Positions 1 to 10,857 of a stretch of 17,763 nucleotides of DNA are shown piece after piece (within the stretch, counting starts at the first letter, position 1; every line of letters starts with the position of its first letter). This DNA comes from Isohypsibius dastychi (lineage: Eukaryota; Tardigrada; Eutardigrada; Parachela; Isohypsibiidae), in contig JAQIWT010000575.1 in assembly GCA_034696485.1 (NCBI GenBank), forward strand, positions 1 through 17,763. Reading direction: 5' to 3'. A program made the translations under genes and the position numbers. Below the pieces are notes generated by a model, which was given only the letters and a program-made list of their open reading frames with translations, ran no database searches and was not told the origin of the DNA.

Positions 1-49
1 TACAGTACTTTTAATGTGAGAGAAAATGGGGGTGATTGAAAGAAACCAA

Positions 50-196
50 TCACGACTGTTTTTTTTTCCTTATAACCAACTGAAACCGACGTAATCCATC
101 TTGCGTCCATCCCGGAATCTTCCCCTTTTCTGTTTCCCCATTAAATGAGGGCGGCAGCGCATATAACTCCGTATAACTAGCGTGTGGGTTATCCAT
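50..196 (-). CDS. Possible first or only exon of a leftward gene
   Basis: A minus-strand frame opens with ATG at 196 and runs 48 codons to a TGA at 50-52, starting MDNPHASYTELYALPPSFNG and ending RKKKQS. The composition looks like an ordinary soluble protein, and the frame is head-to-head with the TBC1D30 gene, as a divergent gene would be. I see no recognised domain. It could be a first exon whose donor lies near the stretch after RRFQL (a weak GT is present), with the rest of the gene outside the window. No strong splice site confirms this, so chance cannot be excluded. Confidence 0.28.
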   Translation of the reverse strand: MDNPHASYTELYALPPSFNGETEKGKIPGWTQDGLRRFQLVIRKKKQS

Positions 197-424
197 CTGT
201 TTGACCGGATCGATTTTATCCCGAACGAGCAATCATTGAATTTTGAGCTAAAACATATACACAGCGCAGTATCCACCGTAAACGTTGTTGTCATTTATTG
301 TGCAACTTTTCGCTCCAGTTGCACGCATGCACTGCAGCGGGAATAACTTTTTTATCGAATTTTCACTCGCCATCATCAATCTGCCATCCCAACCCATTTT
401 TCACCAATATTCCGCTCAAGATTT

Positions 425-3382
425 ATGGCGCTTGCCATGAACAGCTTAATTAGAGAATTCAATCGTCTGCAAAAACGTAAGCCTCGGCGGGTGTGTCATT
501 AACTTTTCTGTGTGAATGGAACAGCCATGTGTTTCTAATTATATGTTGTCCTCTTTCGTGGTTCCCTCTGAGAATAATAAAAACAAGAAATTTGATTTCT
601 CTAGGTGATGAACCGGCAAAAATACGATTCTCAATCACACCACCACCGGATGGCTACCTCCAATGGATCGAAGCAATGCGAAGTGTTTTGCAACTCCCAG
701 GAGGCCTCCCGACTGCTTTCAGAAAAACGGTAAGACAATCCACGGAACAAAGACGACCATCCTGTTGAGCTAATTAAGAAAACAGCTCATGTACGCGGAA
801 CACGAAAACAACGTCAGATCTCGTGAGAATCTCAAGTTTGAAGAAACAGCCACTCTGGCAAGATTCTAGAATTATCTCAAGTTTTTAAAATCCGTGATTC
901 TAGCATCAATTAATTAATCAATTAAATGTAGCATTCGAGTTCTCAGTTAGTAGCGGTTTCAAAAAAATAATTCAAATCATTAATTTAAATTGTCCAGTAA
1001 AAATTATTGAATTGTTCAATTGAAAATTTTTAATTTTTCAATAAAATAACCGGTACATTGAGAATATTTATAAAACACATGAAATGTCATATCTAATGGG
1101 GGCATTTGTTCGTATCAGAATCACCGAAACAATACCAGAAGCCAATCCGCAGATTAAAGCCTCTCCTTCAATCATCTCACTTTCACGGAATTCTGGTTTA
1201 AGCAGTCAAAGATAATATGAATTATCCTTAAATCAAAAACATACAAGCACAGATACCCGCTGCACGTTCAGTTTCGTCGATATGGTTAATATACGATGTT
1301 ACGGGATATCAAGAACACCAAAACGAAGTTTGCAAACTAAATGAATGAAGCACTATGTAAAATTAATGTTCCACTTCCAGATAAATGGATCTGATCCATT
1401 TACCGTGTTTTAGATGTGGATCACAATTGCGAACCGCTACATCAGTCAGCTGCCTATTGAATGGGATAAATTTAAAAAGCTGCTGTTTCACGATCGTCTC
1501 AATCCAGAAGAGGAAGCGCTAGGCATGGAAATTGTCAAAGACCTCCACAGAACTGGATGTTCTGGATTTTGCGGCGAGAATAATGAGCGCGAGCGAAACT
1601 CTTTAAAACGAGTACTTCTCGCCTATGGGCGGTTCCGCCCTTCAGTTGGTAAGTAATATTAATTTTCAAACGATGCGGCATTAATCGAAAAAAATGGAAT
1701 TTTCAAAACCAATTGCTTAGGTTACTGCCAAGGTTTCAACATCATCGCAGCTGTTATTCTCGATGTTGTCGACAAAGAGGAAGAGGATGCACTTAAGGTA
1801 CAAGGAAACGCCGGAAATTCGCTCCACTTGCTAGGAATGTTTTACAAGTCGCAATGATCATGTATTATTTGCGTTTTAGATTATGATCTACTTAATTGAA
1901 CACGTACTTCCTGCCAATTTCTTTGCCAACGACCTCGAAGCATTGTCGATTGATTTATCTGTATTCCAAGAGCTGGTTGCTACATTTCTTCCAGACCTCG
2001 CTGCTCATTTGGATCGACTCAGACTGCAGAGGGAGAGCGCTGAAGAGATGGGTAATTACTCGACTAGATTAACTGTGACTGATTACTAAAACATCACCGC
2101 GACAGGATTCATCAATCAGGATGAGCCTGAATTAAATTAATTTAAAAACTCGTGATGTGAATGCTAAAAGCAAACGAATTCCCATCCAAATACATTGCCT
2201 ACGAAAACAGAAGTCACCCGGAAATTGCAAACTTGCAGATCACATTAATCACAATTTTTCCGAAGCGAATTACAGATGACAAATTCCAAAAAATTTCTAC
2301 AATCACGTCTAAGCAACAAAGCATCAGCTTTTCTTCGAGTAAGGGAAATCTTTTTTGTTTCGCAGGAGCGAACCATGGATTCGAGCCTCCTCTGACCAAT
2401 CTGTTCGCCATCCAATGGTTTCTCACTCTCTTCGCAACATGTCTTACTCCCGAAGCTACACTGCGCGTTTGGGATTGTGTCTTTCTTTACGGTTCTGTGA
2501 TCCTCATGAAAGTAGGTCGTCTTCAAATGCAATTTCCCGCAAATAATTTCTTCAAAATTTCTTAATAATTTCTTAGTTAGTTGAAATTGCTAGCTAACCG
2601 GATTTTATTTTTCAGACTGCGCTAGCCCTGCTGATCAAGCTCGAAAAGTAAATCTATTGACCATAAAATCAAAGATCGTTCACTCATTCTTATTCAACAG
2701 ATATTTCTTACCTGTCCAGTCGGCGTTTGATTTCTACGCCGCCATGCAGCTGATGCAGCAGCGAATGCTGGATTCCACACTCTTTGGTCCGGAAGAGATA
2801 ATCCGTGAAATATTCAACGGCCCTGATTTCGATCTCCGCGCTCTGCGGTGCAAACATGCGACAAATGTGCCTCACGAAATCCAAAGACAAACATCCCGGA
2901 CACTCAAAACTTTTTCCTCTTTCAACGCCGATGAGAAATCCAACAACAGCTCTTTCTTCGGTCTGAGTCCGCGAACGAGACGCATGCTTTCCATGAACAA
3001 CAACGAAAGAAGAAACTCTTCAGTTGATCCAGAAAGCGACCTGCAGCATCTGAAAAAGAAATATGAGGAGAACATCCGGCAAAATCAAAATGCCAAAGTT
3101 ACATTTGACCATACGGCGAGCCTTCGGTCAAGGGTTGTCCAGCGACGAGGGAGCATTTTTTCCGAGAAAGAAACACCGCCCGTGTCCATTCCGACACGTA
3201 ACCCATTCGTATTCCCTAAACTGGAAGCGCGACGATCTGCACCAGATCATCGCTTCGAGACACCCGCAGCGAGTCTCCCGGTTCAAAACGACGGTTACGG
3301 AAGCTTTAAAGAAAGCTTCAAAGAGCCTGCATCTTCACTGAAAGTATACAGCGGTCTAATCAGGAGCACCAGTGATGGATGA
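425..3382 (+). CDS. TBC1D30: TBC domain Rab GTPase-activating protein, TBC1D30-like
   Basis: Exons 425-476, 605-729, 1414-1648, 1721-1797, 1880-2051, 2366-2511, 2616-2647 and 2701-3382 join in phase to 506 residues. The TBC domain spans about residues 60-280. It has the Arg-finger motif IVKDLHR (Arg105) and the Gln-finger motif YCQG (Gln141), so GAP activity should be intact. The stretches DLHRTGCS, YCQGFNI, EPPLTN and QWFLTLFATCL match what I know of vertebrate TBC1D30, a GAP reported to act on Rab8 and ciliary membrane traffic. After the domain comes a Ser/Arg-rich tail of about 200 residues with a short Lys/Glu helix (HLKKKYEEN), likely disordered. The ATG at 425 is the first in frame after a stop at 344. 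The family usually has a longer coiled N-terminus, so an upstream exon may be missing: an AG at 419-420 could be an acceptor. The 682-nt last exon holds all of the tail. Confidence 0.9.
730..1413 (+). other. Long intron of TBC1D30-like gene
   Basis: This 684-bp intron separates the exon ending AFRKT from the one starting MWITIANRY. Donor is GTAAGA and acceptor is TTTTAG. It is AT-rich, with runs of TTAAT/AATTA around 905-930, and is by far the longest intron in the gene. I see no coding region or RNA gene in it. Confidence 0.8.
2052..2365 (+). other. 314-bp intron of TBC1D30-like gene
   Basis: Donor GTAATT, acceptor TTTCGCAG. From 2161 to its end it is open in the frame of the following exon, but that stretch does not resemble the TBC family, and the flanking exons join cleanly without it as MG then ANHGFEPPL. 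Confidence 0.8.
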
Positions 3383-3693
3383 ATATCACATTCTTCTACG
3401 CTGTTACTACTTCCGGTCAATTTATGAGCTTTCGGCTTTCTCGCTAATTATTTGTACTGAAGGAATAAGTCTGGATGAGCAAGGTTTATCGATCAAGATA
3501 TTTTCAGTATGGCGCTCAGAAACGGCCGTAAAAGAATTGTTTATACGAAACAAGCTCTCAGGCTCCGAAAATGCCGCTTATATTTCAAATAAATGCGGGC
3601 TTGTAAAACGTATTCCGAAAAGACATCCATATGGATAGACTCATGTGCGTTTTGACAATATTTGTTTCTACCTGAAGCCGTATCAAGTGTATA
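3383..3693. other. Convergent intergenic region with 3' ends of two genes
   Basis: These 311 bp lie between the stop of the TBC1D30-like gene and the stop of the minus-strand unknown gene. It should hold both 3' untranslated regions. I see no coding potential; frames here match no family. Confidence 0.6.
3588..3593 (+). terminator. AATAAA polyadenylation signal for TBC1D30-like gene
   Basis: A perfect AATAAA lies 206 bp past the stop at 3380-3382, on the coding strand and before the convergent neighbour's coding end. Confidence 0.55.
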
Positions 3694-5731
3694 TTAATCA
3701 TCGGGATCCGATGGCGCGTTATCTGGAATTAGTTTCCGATATGGTAACGAGATGCGGTTAGAATTCAACACATTTTCGGGGAGGGTGTTGAGCGATGATT
3801 CAAACGATCTCCATTTCTGCAAAACCAACTGCCCTTAAAACCAGTGTTGTAATTGTAACGCACAGAAACCAACCTCTTGCACATCTGGAAGGTCGTGCTC
3901 CGAGAAACGGCTTTGCAAAGCGGTCATCAATTCAGGTGTGACGAACGGCAGTTCTACTGACTCAGGTTCAGTCTGTTGGAGTAAAACTTTTGTTAGACCA
4001 AGATGACTTCATGAAAGGTGCTCTTTACCAGAGATAGTGGGGCAGCCAAGCCAAGACATTTATTGCTAGAAAACCCGTCGATCCAGGTTGAAAGAGACGA
4101 GAATATATAATTATGTGCGCCTTCGATGTCGAGTAATATCCAGATGACTTCCTTGAAATATCTCGGAGATGTGACAAGTCTTTGAAGGGATGGAAATAGT
4201 GGATAGCTTGTCTGAACGTAAGTCCGTATAATCGCTCCCAGATCAGTCAGGGTTCCAAGTTCCAAAAAGGTGTTCACCAATGTATTTTGGATTATGTCGA
4301 GGATTCTGAAATCCGCAATAAAAAACAAAATATGATACATCCGTCGCTTTGAAAATAGCTTCCAGATCTAACCTTTCTATAAACAATTCACCAGCCTCTT
4401 GATCGCGTTGAAAAACGACTTCCTCCGGAAGAAGATCGAGCTGAGCGACGAAAGTCTCGATTTCTTTGGAAAACTCGTCCCATTGGTCGACTGCAAGTAT
4501 CGATACATGAATAATCCTAAAATTATAATGCGTCCGAATGACAGAAATTTATCCCACATGCTATGCTGATTTCCATTATGATTACCATTCGGTCATGCTG
4601 GCAAATACAGAACAAGTGTCCGCTACTTTGGTATGGCGAGCGAGATGGATGGCATCCATGAACAGCTTGTTTTGAAGCAGCTTTTCGAGCAGCGAATTAA
4701 CATTAACTGGTCCAGGTCCAGGTTTCCTGATTTCTGCTATATCGGCCACTTTAAGCAAATTCGCACATGCGCGGGCTATAACGGTTTCTCTTATCACATC
4801 ATCCAGGAACAATTCGGGTTTTCCGTCGAAAATGGTGTCTTTTTGACTGTGAGCGCCACTCATCCGATCCATCTGCCTCATTCTTTTCCGGCCCTTCCAA
4901 AACACAAGATTGTAATTTTACTGACAGGAAAAAATAGACAAAAAGGTCACACATTTCTGGCGAGAGGACAAAGCGGGTTCTGCATTCGGTTCGTGGGGCT
5001 TTCTGCGACAAACTGCCGAACATTGCAGAGCTTTTCATAATACTCTTTCCATGAGAAATCCTGGAAACGCTTCTTGTCTTCCGAAGCTAGTGTCAAGCAA
5101 AAGCTGACAACTGCAAACATGAAAGATTAATTACAAACCGTTTGAACACTGAAGATGTTCGACGATACTTACTATCCCCCCAAAAATATTCCTCGTGTGT
5201 CAGTTCCATGAAGAAATTTATCAAATAGCGGTTTGGTCCATTGGAAGATCCGACTGCCGGCTTCACGCATTCTTCGATAAGAATACTGAAGAAGTCGCTG
5301 CCGAGACGAGCTACGGCAGTTTCGATGGAATAAGAGAAATCGCTGGTCTCTCCTGCCAGCCAGCCATCAGTGATTTCTCGTTCAGGTTTCAGTCGCTGGA
5401 GATACGGCCCAAGATGACTGATATATTCGCGAATGGAACTCTTCCTCAATCTGGAATTCAGTCACGTCAAGCTATCTTTCCATCTAGGAGCGTTGCAGCA
5501 CAAACTTTTTGTCATCACGCATCTTTTCGACGATTTCAATGGCACGGTCAAACTTCTCCTGTAAAAGTGCTGTCCGAAACTCCGAACGCAGATCAGTTTC
5601 CTGCAAAAGAAGACAAATACAAAATTCACGCATATTTTTGCGAGTGGTCGACAAGTTTATTCTAACAACTTTACCATCACATCCTCATCTTCTGAAGTAT
5701 CCATATTTTGCATATCAGTCCGAGCTTCCAT
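3694..5731 (-). CDS. Unrecognised acidic protein of about 505 residues, nine exons
   Basis: On the minus strand, exons 5731-5675, 5600-5506, 5450-5173, 5110-4953, 4872-4586 (or from 4893), 4516-4373, 4305-4029, 3972-3874 and 3816-3694 join in phase. The protein begins MEARTDMQNMDTSEDEDVME and ends with RISLPYRKLIPDN followed by an acidic SDPDD tail. The middle looks alpha-helical and soluble (for example NSLLEKLLQNKLFMDAIHLA and YFKEVIWILLDIEGAHNYIF), as in scaffold proteins built from helical pairs. I see no signal peptide or membrane segment, and I cannot assign a family. The joins are supported by open frames on both sides and by changes of frame at each intron. The junction before 4872 is the weakest: three acceptors are possible and only those at 4872 and 4893 keep the downstream frame from the donor at 4953. 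The gene is head-to-head with PTPN9. Confidence 0.75.
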
Positions 5732-6284
5732 GATTATTCTAACAAATGCAATCTGGCATCAGATTAAGAATTCAAGAAGTGATGTAGTAAAACAGGGCAC
5801 TCTCGCATCACTTTCCTGTCAAGAATAATGAACTGCAGATTGCGGAGGATGCTCATTTCCCGTTTCAGTTGCCCCTGAGTTAGATTGAAATCCAGCAAAT
5901 AGGGCCCCGCAATTTAGCTCGCCTGTTCCCCCCTGGATTGGAGTGCTTCCGCAGTCAGTTTCCGACTAAGGAGTGGCTAGCAGCATTTTATGCGGAACTT
6001 CTTGTTTGTTATTGTGTTGAACTTGAACTCTGTTGACCGTAAACAGTGGCATTCATACAACATTATCCAACAAATTGTATGGAAAAGAAACAGTAAGTTC
6101 ATGGAGATTCACATCAGAATTTAGGAACTGTGGATGTGCTTGCGATCTGGAGATCCAGTTGCTGCTGAATTCAAATTCTTTTTCTTTGTGTATTCATGCT
6201 CTTTTTTTGCAGGCTGAAGCTGAAGCTATACGTCACACGCGACCAGAAATAAGGATTCGCGTGTTTCGAAGGTCGTAGTGAAGC
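5732..6284. promoter_or_regulatory. Bidirectional promoter region between two divergent genes
   Basis: These 553 bp separate the start codons of the minus-strand unknown gene (5731) and the PTPN9-like gene (6285). Both promoters and 5' untranslated regions must lie here. No clear TATA box is visible. A strong 3' splice site sits at 6212, close to the PTPN9 start. Short open frames in it look like chance. Confidence 0.5.
6201..6212 (+). promoter_or_regulatory. 3' splice site upstream of the PTPN9 start
   Basis: CTTTTTTTGCAG is a near-ideal acceptor, 72 nt before the ATG at 6285. It implies either an intron within the 5' untranslated region or a spliced-leader acceptor. Confidence 0.5.
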
Positions 6285-9157
6285 ATGGAAGCGAAATCTG
6301 GCAATGGAGTTTTGACGGCGGAAGAGGAGCAGGTTCTACTTGTTTTTTCTTGGCGTGAGCCAGACACGTTGAAATGCATTGTGGATATTTTCAGGCACTG
6401 GAGGAGTTGTTTCTGCTAGCGAATCAGTGGCGGCTTACATCAGCTCAACATGATACCGTCATATCTAAGGATGTTCTCCTGAAATTTTTGATGGCGCGAA
6501 AGTTTGATGTCCAGAGAAGTTTTGATTTGTTCCAACAGAATCAGGTATCAAGCTGGATTCCAAGAAAACTGGATTTATTTAAATGTGGCAAACCAAGATC
6601 AGCTGATTACTTTCCAGATAATGCGTGCTGAAAGAGGCATGAACATGTTGGATATTGACGAAGGCGCGTTAAAAGCGGAGCTGGAATCGGAAAAGTTTAC
6701 TGTTTTGGTATGCAGAAAACGGCGCTGTTTTTTCATTGTTACGACTTACGAGAAAAAGAAATTATTGAGTTGATTCGTTTTGTTTTTTCAATGTTTTCGT
6801 TTTTTTCTTCAGAAAACGAGAGATGCAAACAACGCTTCTATCGCCGTATTCACAGCTCGCCTGCATAAACCCCATGAAAGAATTGTCACGCTCCAGTCAG
6901 TTCTGATTCAGCTCGATGCCGCCGTTTCTGAGTAAGCCGCAACGATGGCCCGTCTCGAAGTTTCCACACGTATATGTTTTAAGGTGGGAAACATTACGAA
7001 ATGGATTGGTGGTCATTTACGACATGAGCGGAATCAGTTGGGCAAATTCTGACGTAAAACTTGCTTTGGAGCTTCTCAAAATCCTGAAGGTTTGATTGAT
7101 TAACTTCTAGACCTTTTTTATACCAGTTCAAAATCGGTTCATTCTTTCAGGGTAGTTTTCCAGCACGCTTGAAAAAAATCTTGATAATCAGCATGCCTTC
7201 GTGGCTCCGAGTGCCTTTAGACATTGTCAAGCCTTTAATGACGGCTAAAATGTTAGACCGGGTCAGCTGAGACTTTGCCGCTGATTCTCGATTAATTCTT
7301 GTATGCTTCAACTCTTCTCTTTTTAGTTGTTCTTCGTCACCGCCGATAAGCTTCCTGAACATGTTCCTGTCCAGTCTCTTCCGGATACTCTCGGGGGAAC
7401 GTACCACCATTCTCACGCTCAGTGGCTTGATAATTGCCGGCAATCGTTCAGAGCATCCATTCCTTCAGTAACATTACGAAAAAACGGAAGAAACGGCAGT
7501 TTGAGTGGAAAAGGTGATGGACGTCGGAGCGGTCAGCTGTTTTCAGCCGAGGTTCGTAGATACGTTGCCGAGCAGCTTTTGTGTGATGGCGATGATGAAA
7601 TATGGTAATTATTTATAGGGCGTTGTGAAGCGACCTTCGGACATGGTGGATGACCTGAAGAATTCCGTCAGTCTTCACCAGCAAAGTGACAAAGGAATGG
7701 GCGTTGTGGAGTTTGTGAAGCTGGTTCAGACGTTGGGGAAAGATGGTATTCTTCGCGAGTATGAAGATCTTCGTGCTTTTAGTAAAACACTGCCCGATGA
7801 GAAATTCTCTGTTTGCAAGTGAGTGAAATCCGTCGTTTTTGTGGCTTCTCTTCAGATCTCTCCTCAAACTTTATAGGTCAACTGAAAATCGCGCCAAAAA
7901 CCGATACATGGACGTTCCCTGCTTTGACGCAAGTCGAGTGAAGCTCATAGGTTGTGATTCGAAAGACGACTACATCCATGCGAACTACGTTGACGGATAC
8001 GAACAGAAAAACGCGTACATCTCGACTCAAGGTATTGATTTGGGATTATCACAGTTCTGTATTTGTTCTCAAGCCATTTTTTGGTTTAGGTCCAATGCCG
8101 AAAACATATAATGATTTCTGGATGATGATTTGGGAACAGAACACTCGTGTTATTGTAATGACGACACGGTAGTAGTTTGTTTTGCCGATCATTTCAATAC
8201 AGCCACATTTCTTTGTTAATTCCAGAACAATCGAACGTGGTAGACAGAAGTGTGGTCAGGTAAATACACTTTCGGTCGAAGTAAAATTCTCTAATCAGAT
8301 ATTTCGTTATCTTAGTACTGGCCTGCACAAGCTGAAGAAGCACTCGAAACTCCTGGGTTTGTCATTACGAGCGATTCTGTTCAGAACTTTGCCCATCATA
8401 TCCAGACTGACCTTACCCTAACCCAGATTCCCGTGAGTACCGATAAGTTTTCTTTGTTAACTCACCAGTTTTAAAATTCTTCCGTAGAGTATGGAAACTC
8501 GAAAGATCGTCCACTTGCAATTTACCGACTGGCCAGGTTGGTTTCATACAAGCAGTCCTGGTACATAGCTATCATGTGCGTACACTATTTGAAATCTACA
8601 GATTATGGCGTTCCCCATTCAGCACAATCCATGTTCGAATTTATCGGAATAATGCGGAGGTTTCAGGTACATTGTGGAGCACTTCGCGTGTATGGATATA
8701 GAATCGTCAATTTTGTTTTCGCAGGAGGAAGCCCTGCAGTCTATGCCCAAGTCCCCGTCCGCCTCGAATTCCGGCCCTCCTATTGTGGTTCACTGCAGCG
8801 CTGGAATTGGGAGATCGGGTATTTCTTGGTTAGTTCTTTCAGGTACCAATTTTTTCAACTTTTTGGTGACAGGATCGCTTTGTGCACTGGATATTTGTAT
8901 GAGGCGATTGGATGATTCGGGATTGGTTAATGTTCACCAGACCGTCCAAAAGGCTCGCAGTCAGAGATGTCACAGCATCCAAATGCCAGAACAATGTATG
9001 GAGGTACTTTTTTGATGTTTCCTTTATCGTATTGATGTTCAGTTTTTCAGATCTTTTCTGTTATTTGGCTTTAATCGAGTATGCGGTCAGTCGCGGAATG
9101 ATTTCACATGACGATTCCGGATTGGATGAAATGTTAACCTGGCTTCAGGAGGACTAA
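6285..9157 (+). CDS. PTPN9: Tyrosine-protein phosphatase non-receptor type 9 (CRAL-TRIO plus PTP)
   Basis: Seventeen exons: 6285-6332, 6395-6544, 6618-6707, 6813-6931, 6984-7089, 7151-7261, 7327-7551, 7619-7818, 7877-8031, 8090-8168, 8226-8259, 8316-8432, 8488-8536, 8602-8666, 8725-8818, 8873-8995 and 9051-9157. They join to 623 residues; human PTPN9 is 593. An N-terminal helical region with FLMARKFDV leads into a CRAL-TRIO lipid-binding domain (about residues 97-235, with [12 protein letters not shown]). A Gly/Arg/Ser linker follows, then the phosphatase domain. Visible catalytic parts are KNRY (357-360), the WPD loop (493-495) and the signature [10 protein letters not shown] with Cys540 and Arg546, so it should be active. 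In mammals this enzyme (MEG2) binds phosphoinositides and phosphatidylserine on secretory vesicles and controls vesicle fusion. All introns are 52-105 bp. The start ATG opens [22 protein letters not shown] resembles the human TPEEEQ, which supports it. Confidence 0.96.
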
Positions 9158-9388
9158 AATTTTGATTTGATGGTCTTACTTTGTTACAATTTTGAGAGAT
9201 TTTTTGAATTTTCTGTTTTTTCTTAATCATTTTTTAGTAATCGATATCTTTGTATTTTCTTGTTTTATTTGTTACTACATTGCTTGGGCCGCTTAGAACT
9301 GGAACAGCTACCATTAAAATTAAATTAATTCCTGTTTAATTCCGGTGTACTGTGATCCGCTGTACGATTCATAGATGTTTAAAGGCTG

Positions 9389-9394
9389 TTTATT
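9389..9394 (-). terminator. AATAAA polyadenylation signal for malectin
   Basis: TTTATT on the plus strand reads AATAAA on the minus strand, 107 nt past the malectin stop. Confidence 0.5.
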
Positions 9395-9460
9395 CGAAAC
9401 ATATTTTGGGAGTGTGAAGTAAACAACAACTGAAGTGTGCATTGGGAACCGAACGGGGAA

Positions 9461-9466
9461 AATAAA
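9461..9466 (+). terminator. AATAAA polyadenylation signal for PTPN9
   Basis: A perfect AATAAA on the plus strand lies about 300 nt past the PTPN9 stop. An ATTAAA at 9313-9318 is an alternative. Confidence 0.45.
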
Positions 9467-9500
9467 TCACGACCACTTTTGTGGATTAAAACAAGTTGGT

Positions 9501-10857
9501 TCACAACCTGAACAGGAAAATGGTCAGTACTGCAATAAATAGAAAAACTGCAATGACTGGATAATAGCGCTCCAGGCCGAGATCTTCTTCGACATCGGCT
9601 CCAGGACTAGGGAAATCGGGGATGCTCCAACTGTTCTCATCCACAAATTCATTAGTGTCCGAAAACTCAGCTTCGCTATCCTTCTCGCGCTCGTTTTCAG
9701 TTTCCAGAATATTCTTCTGGATTTCTTGCTTGGGAATATCTGAAAAGTATACAGATTATAAGAGGTTGCGGTTGGCTGCCAGGTGAGCTCATAGTAACCT
9801 TCCAAATTTCCTCGTGCGACAAAAAACGCGTTGCATTTGGGATTGTCTTGGGAAGTCTAAATTTGAGAAATGTTTTATTTCAACAGCTAATACGCAAACT
9901 CAATACTAATACTAATAATCAATGTCGAACTACCTTCACAAAATCAACTCGCAAAGTTCCAGTAAATTCAGACTCTTCCCCAGTATTCGTCAGCAATAAC
10001 TTGTTCCCACTGATCCGGAATGGAATACGGACATCGTAAGCGGCAGCTCTTCCACCTACACATTAAAATCATCAACAAAAATCAAACACATCGAAGTACG
10101 AAAACCTACCTGCACGTTCAAAAATGTCAATCCCGTCAACGACGAGATGGTCACCATTTAACAAAACATCAAACACCTAGAAAAGAAGTTACTCACAAAC
10201 GTCGACTACAATTTAACAAGTGAATATTACCTTCATCCCAGGTTGATTAAAGTATACTTCAGCAAACTGCAATATAAACAAACAATCAATGCAACTGTTA
10301 TGTCCGTTCCTTCCAATTTCATAATGGATATCTCTGCTTCAATCTATCAGCAGCCAACGATCTTTCCAAGATTATATCCCCAAAGAGGGCAATCACCTTG
10401 AGCACGAGAACATAGTTTTGCGGGGTCTGCGTCTTTGGAATAGGAACATCGTATCCGAATGTGCTCTCGGCATATCTTTCCGTCTGATACAAAATAAAGT
10501 CATCTGGATGAGCATTTGATATCACCGCCCAACGACTGCCATAATCCGAAGCGATTCCATCTGGATTCATGTCACTGAAGGATGTCAACAAAACGCTTTG
10601 TAAGTTGGTTTCTCCACCGAACCTGTGCGAATAACTTACGATCTGTAAGGTACACCAAACCGATCAACATGCTCTTCTCCTCCGCAGTTGACGGCGTATA
10701 AAATATCGAGTTTTGCAGGCGGATTGTACGCTCCATCTGTTGAACTGGAATCCTGGGCAGACGCGAAATATAATCTGGCCGAGCTGAACAGGAAGACTTG
10801 GATCGCGAAAATAGACTGGATGGTCCGTTTAAGGGATACGCAGGATGAAGCGGGCAT
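9501..10857 (-). CDS. MLEC: Malectin, ER membrane carbohydrate-binding protein
   Basis: Minus-strand exons 10857-10640, 10574-10397, 10266-10231, 10176-10110, 10055-9934, 9856-9799 and 9739-9501 join to 305 residues; human malectin is 292. An N-terminal signal peptide (Lys-Arg then a hydrophobic core, cleavage near residue 35) precedes the malectin domain, about residues 50-215. Diagnostic stretches are YAVNCGGEEHVD, ASDYG, ILYQTERY, TFGYDVPI, LVLKFAEVYF, KVFDVLLNG, DIFERAGR and the closing LRVDFVK. After an acidic, Glu-rich linker the protein ends in one membrane helix (YYPVIAVFLFIAVLTIFLF) and a two-residue tail, giving a type I topology. Known malectin binds diglucosylated N-glycans in the ER and works with ribophorin I in glycoprotein quality control. 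The gene is convergent with PTPN9. Confidence 0.96.

Larger units (their letters stand above)
9158..9500. other. Convergent 3' flanks of PTPN9 and malectin
   Basis: These 343 bp hold both 3' untranslated regions. No coding potential is seen. The polyadenylation signals on the two strands cross over (see separate entries). Confidence 0.6.

Noticed and set aside
2161-2565. A 134-codon plus-strand frame running through an intron into a TBC exon
   Set aside because: Only the part after 2366 matches the TBC family. The upstream half is intron 5, and the flanking exons join in phase without it.
4633-5040. A 135-codon plus-strand frame
   Set aside because: It is antisense to exons of the minus-strand gene, whose exons join in phase over a long distance.
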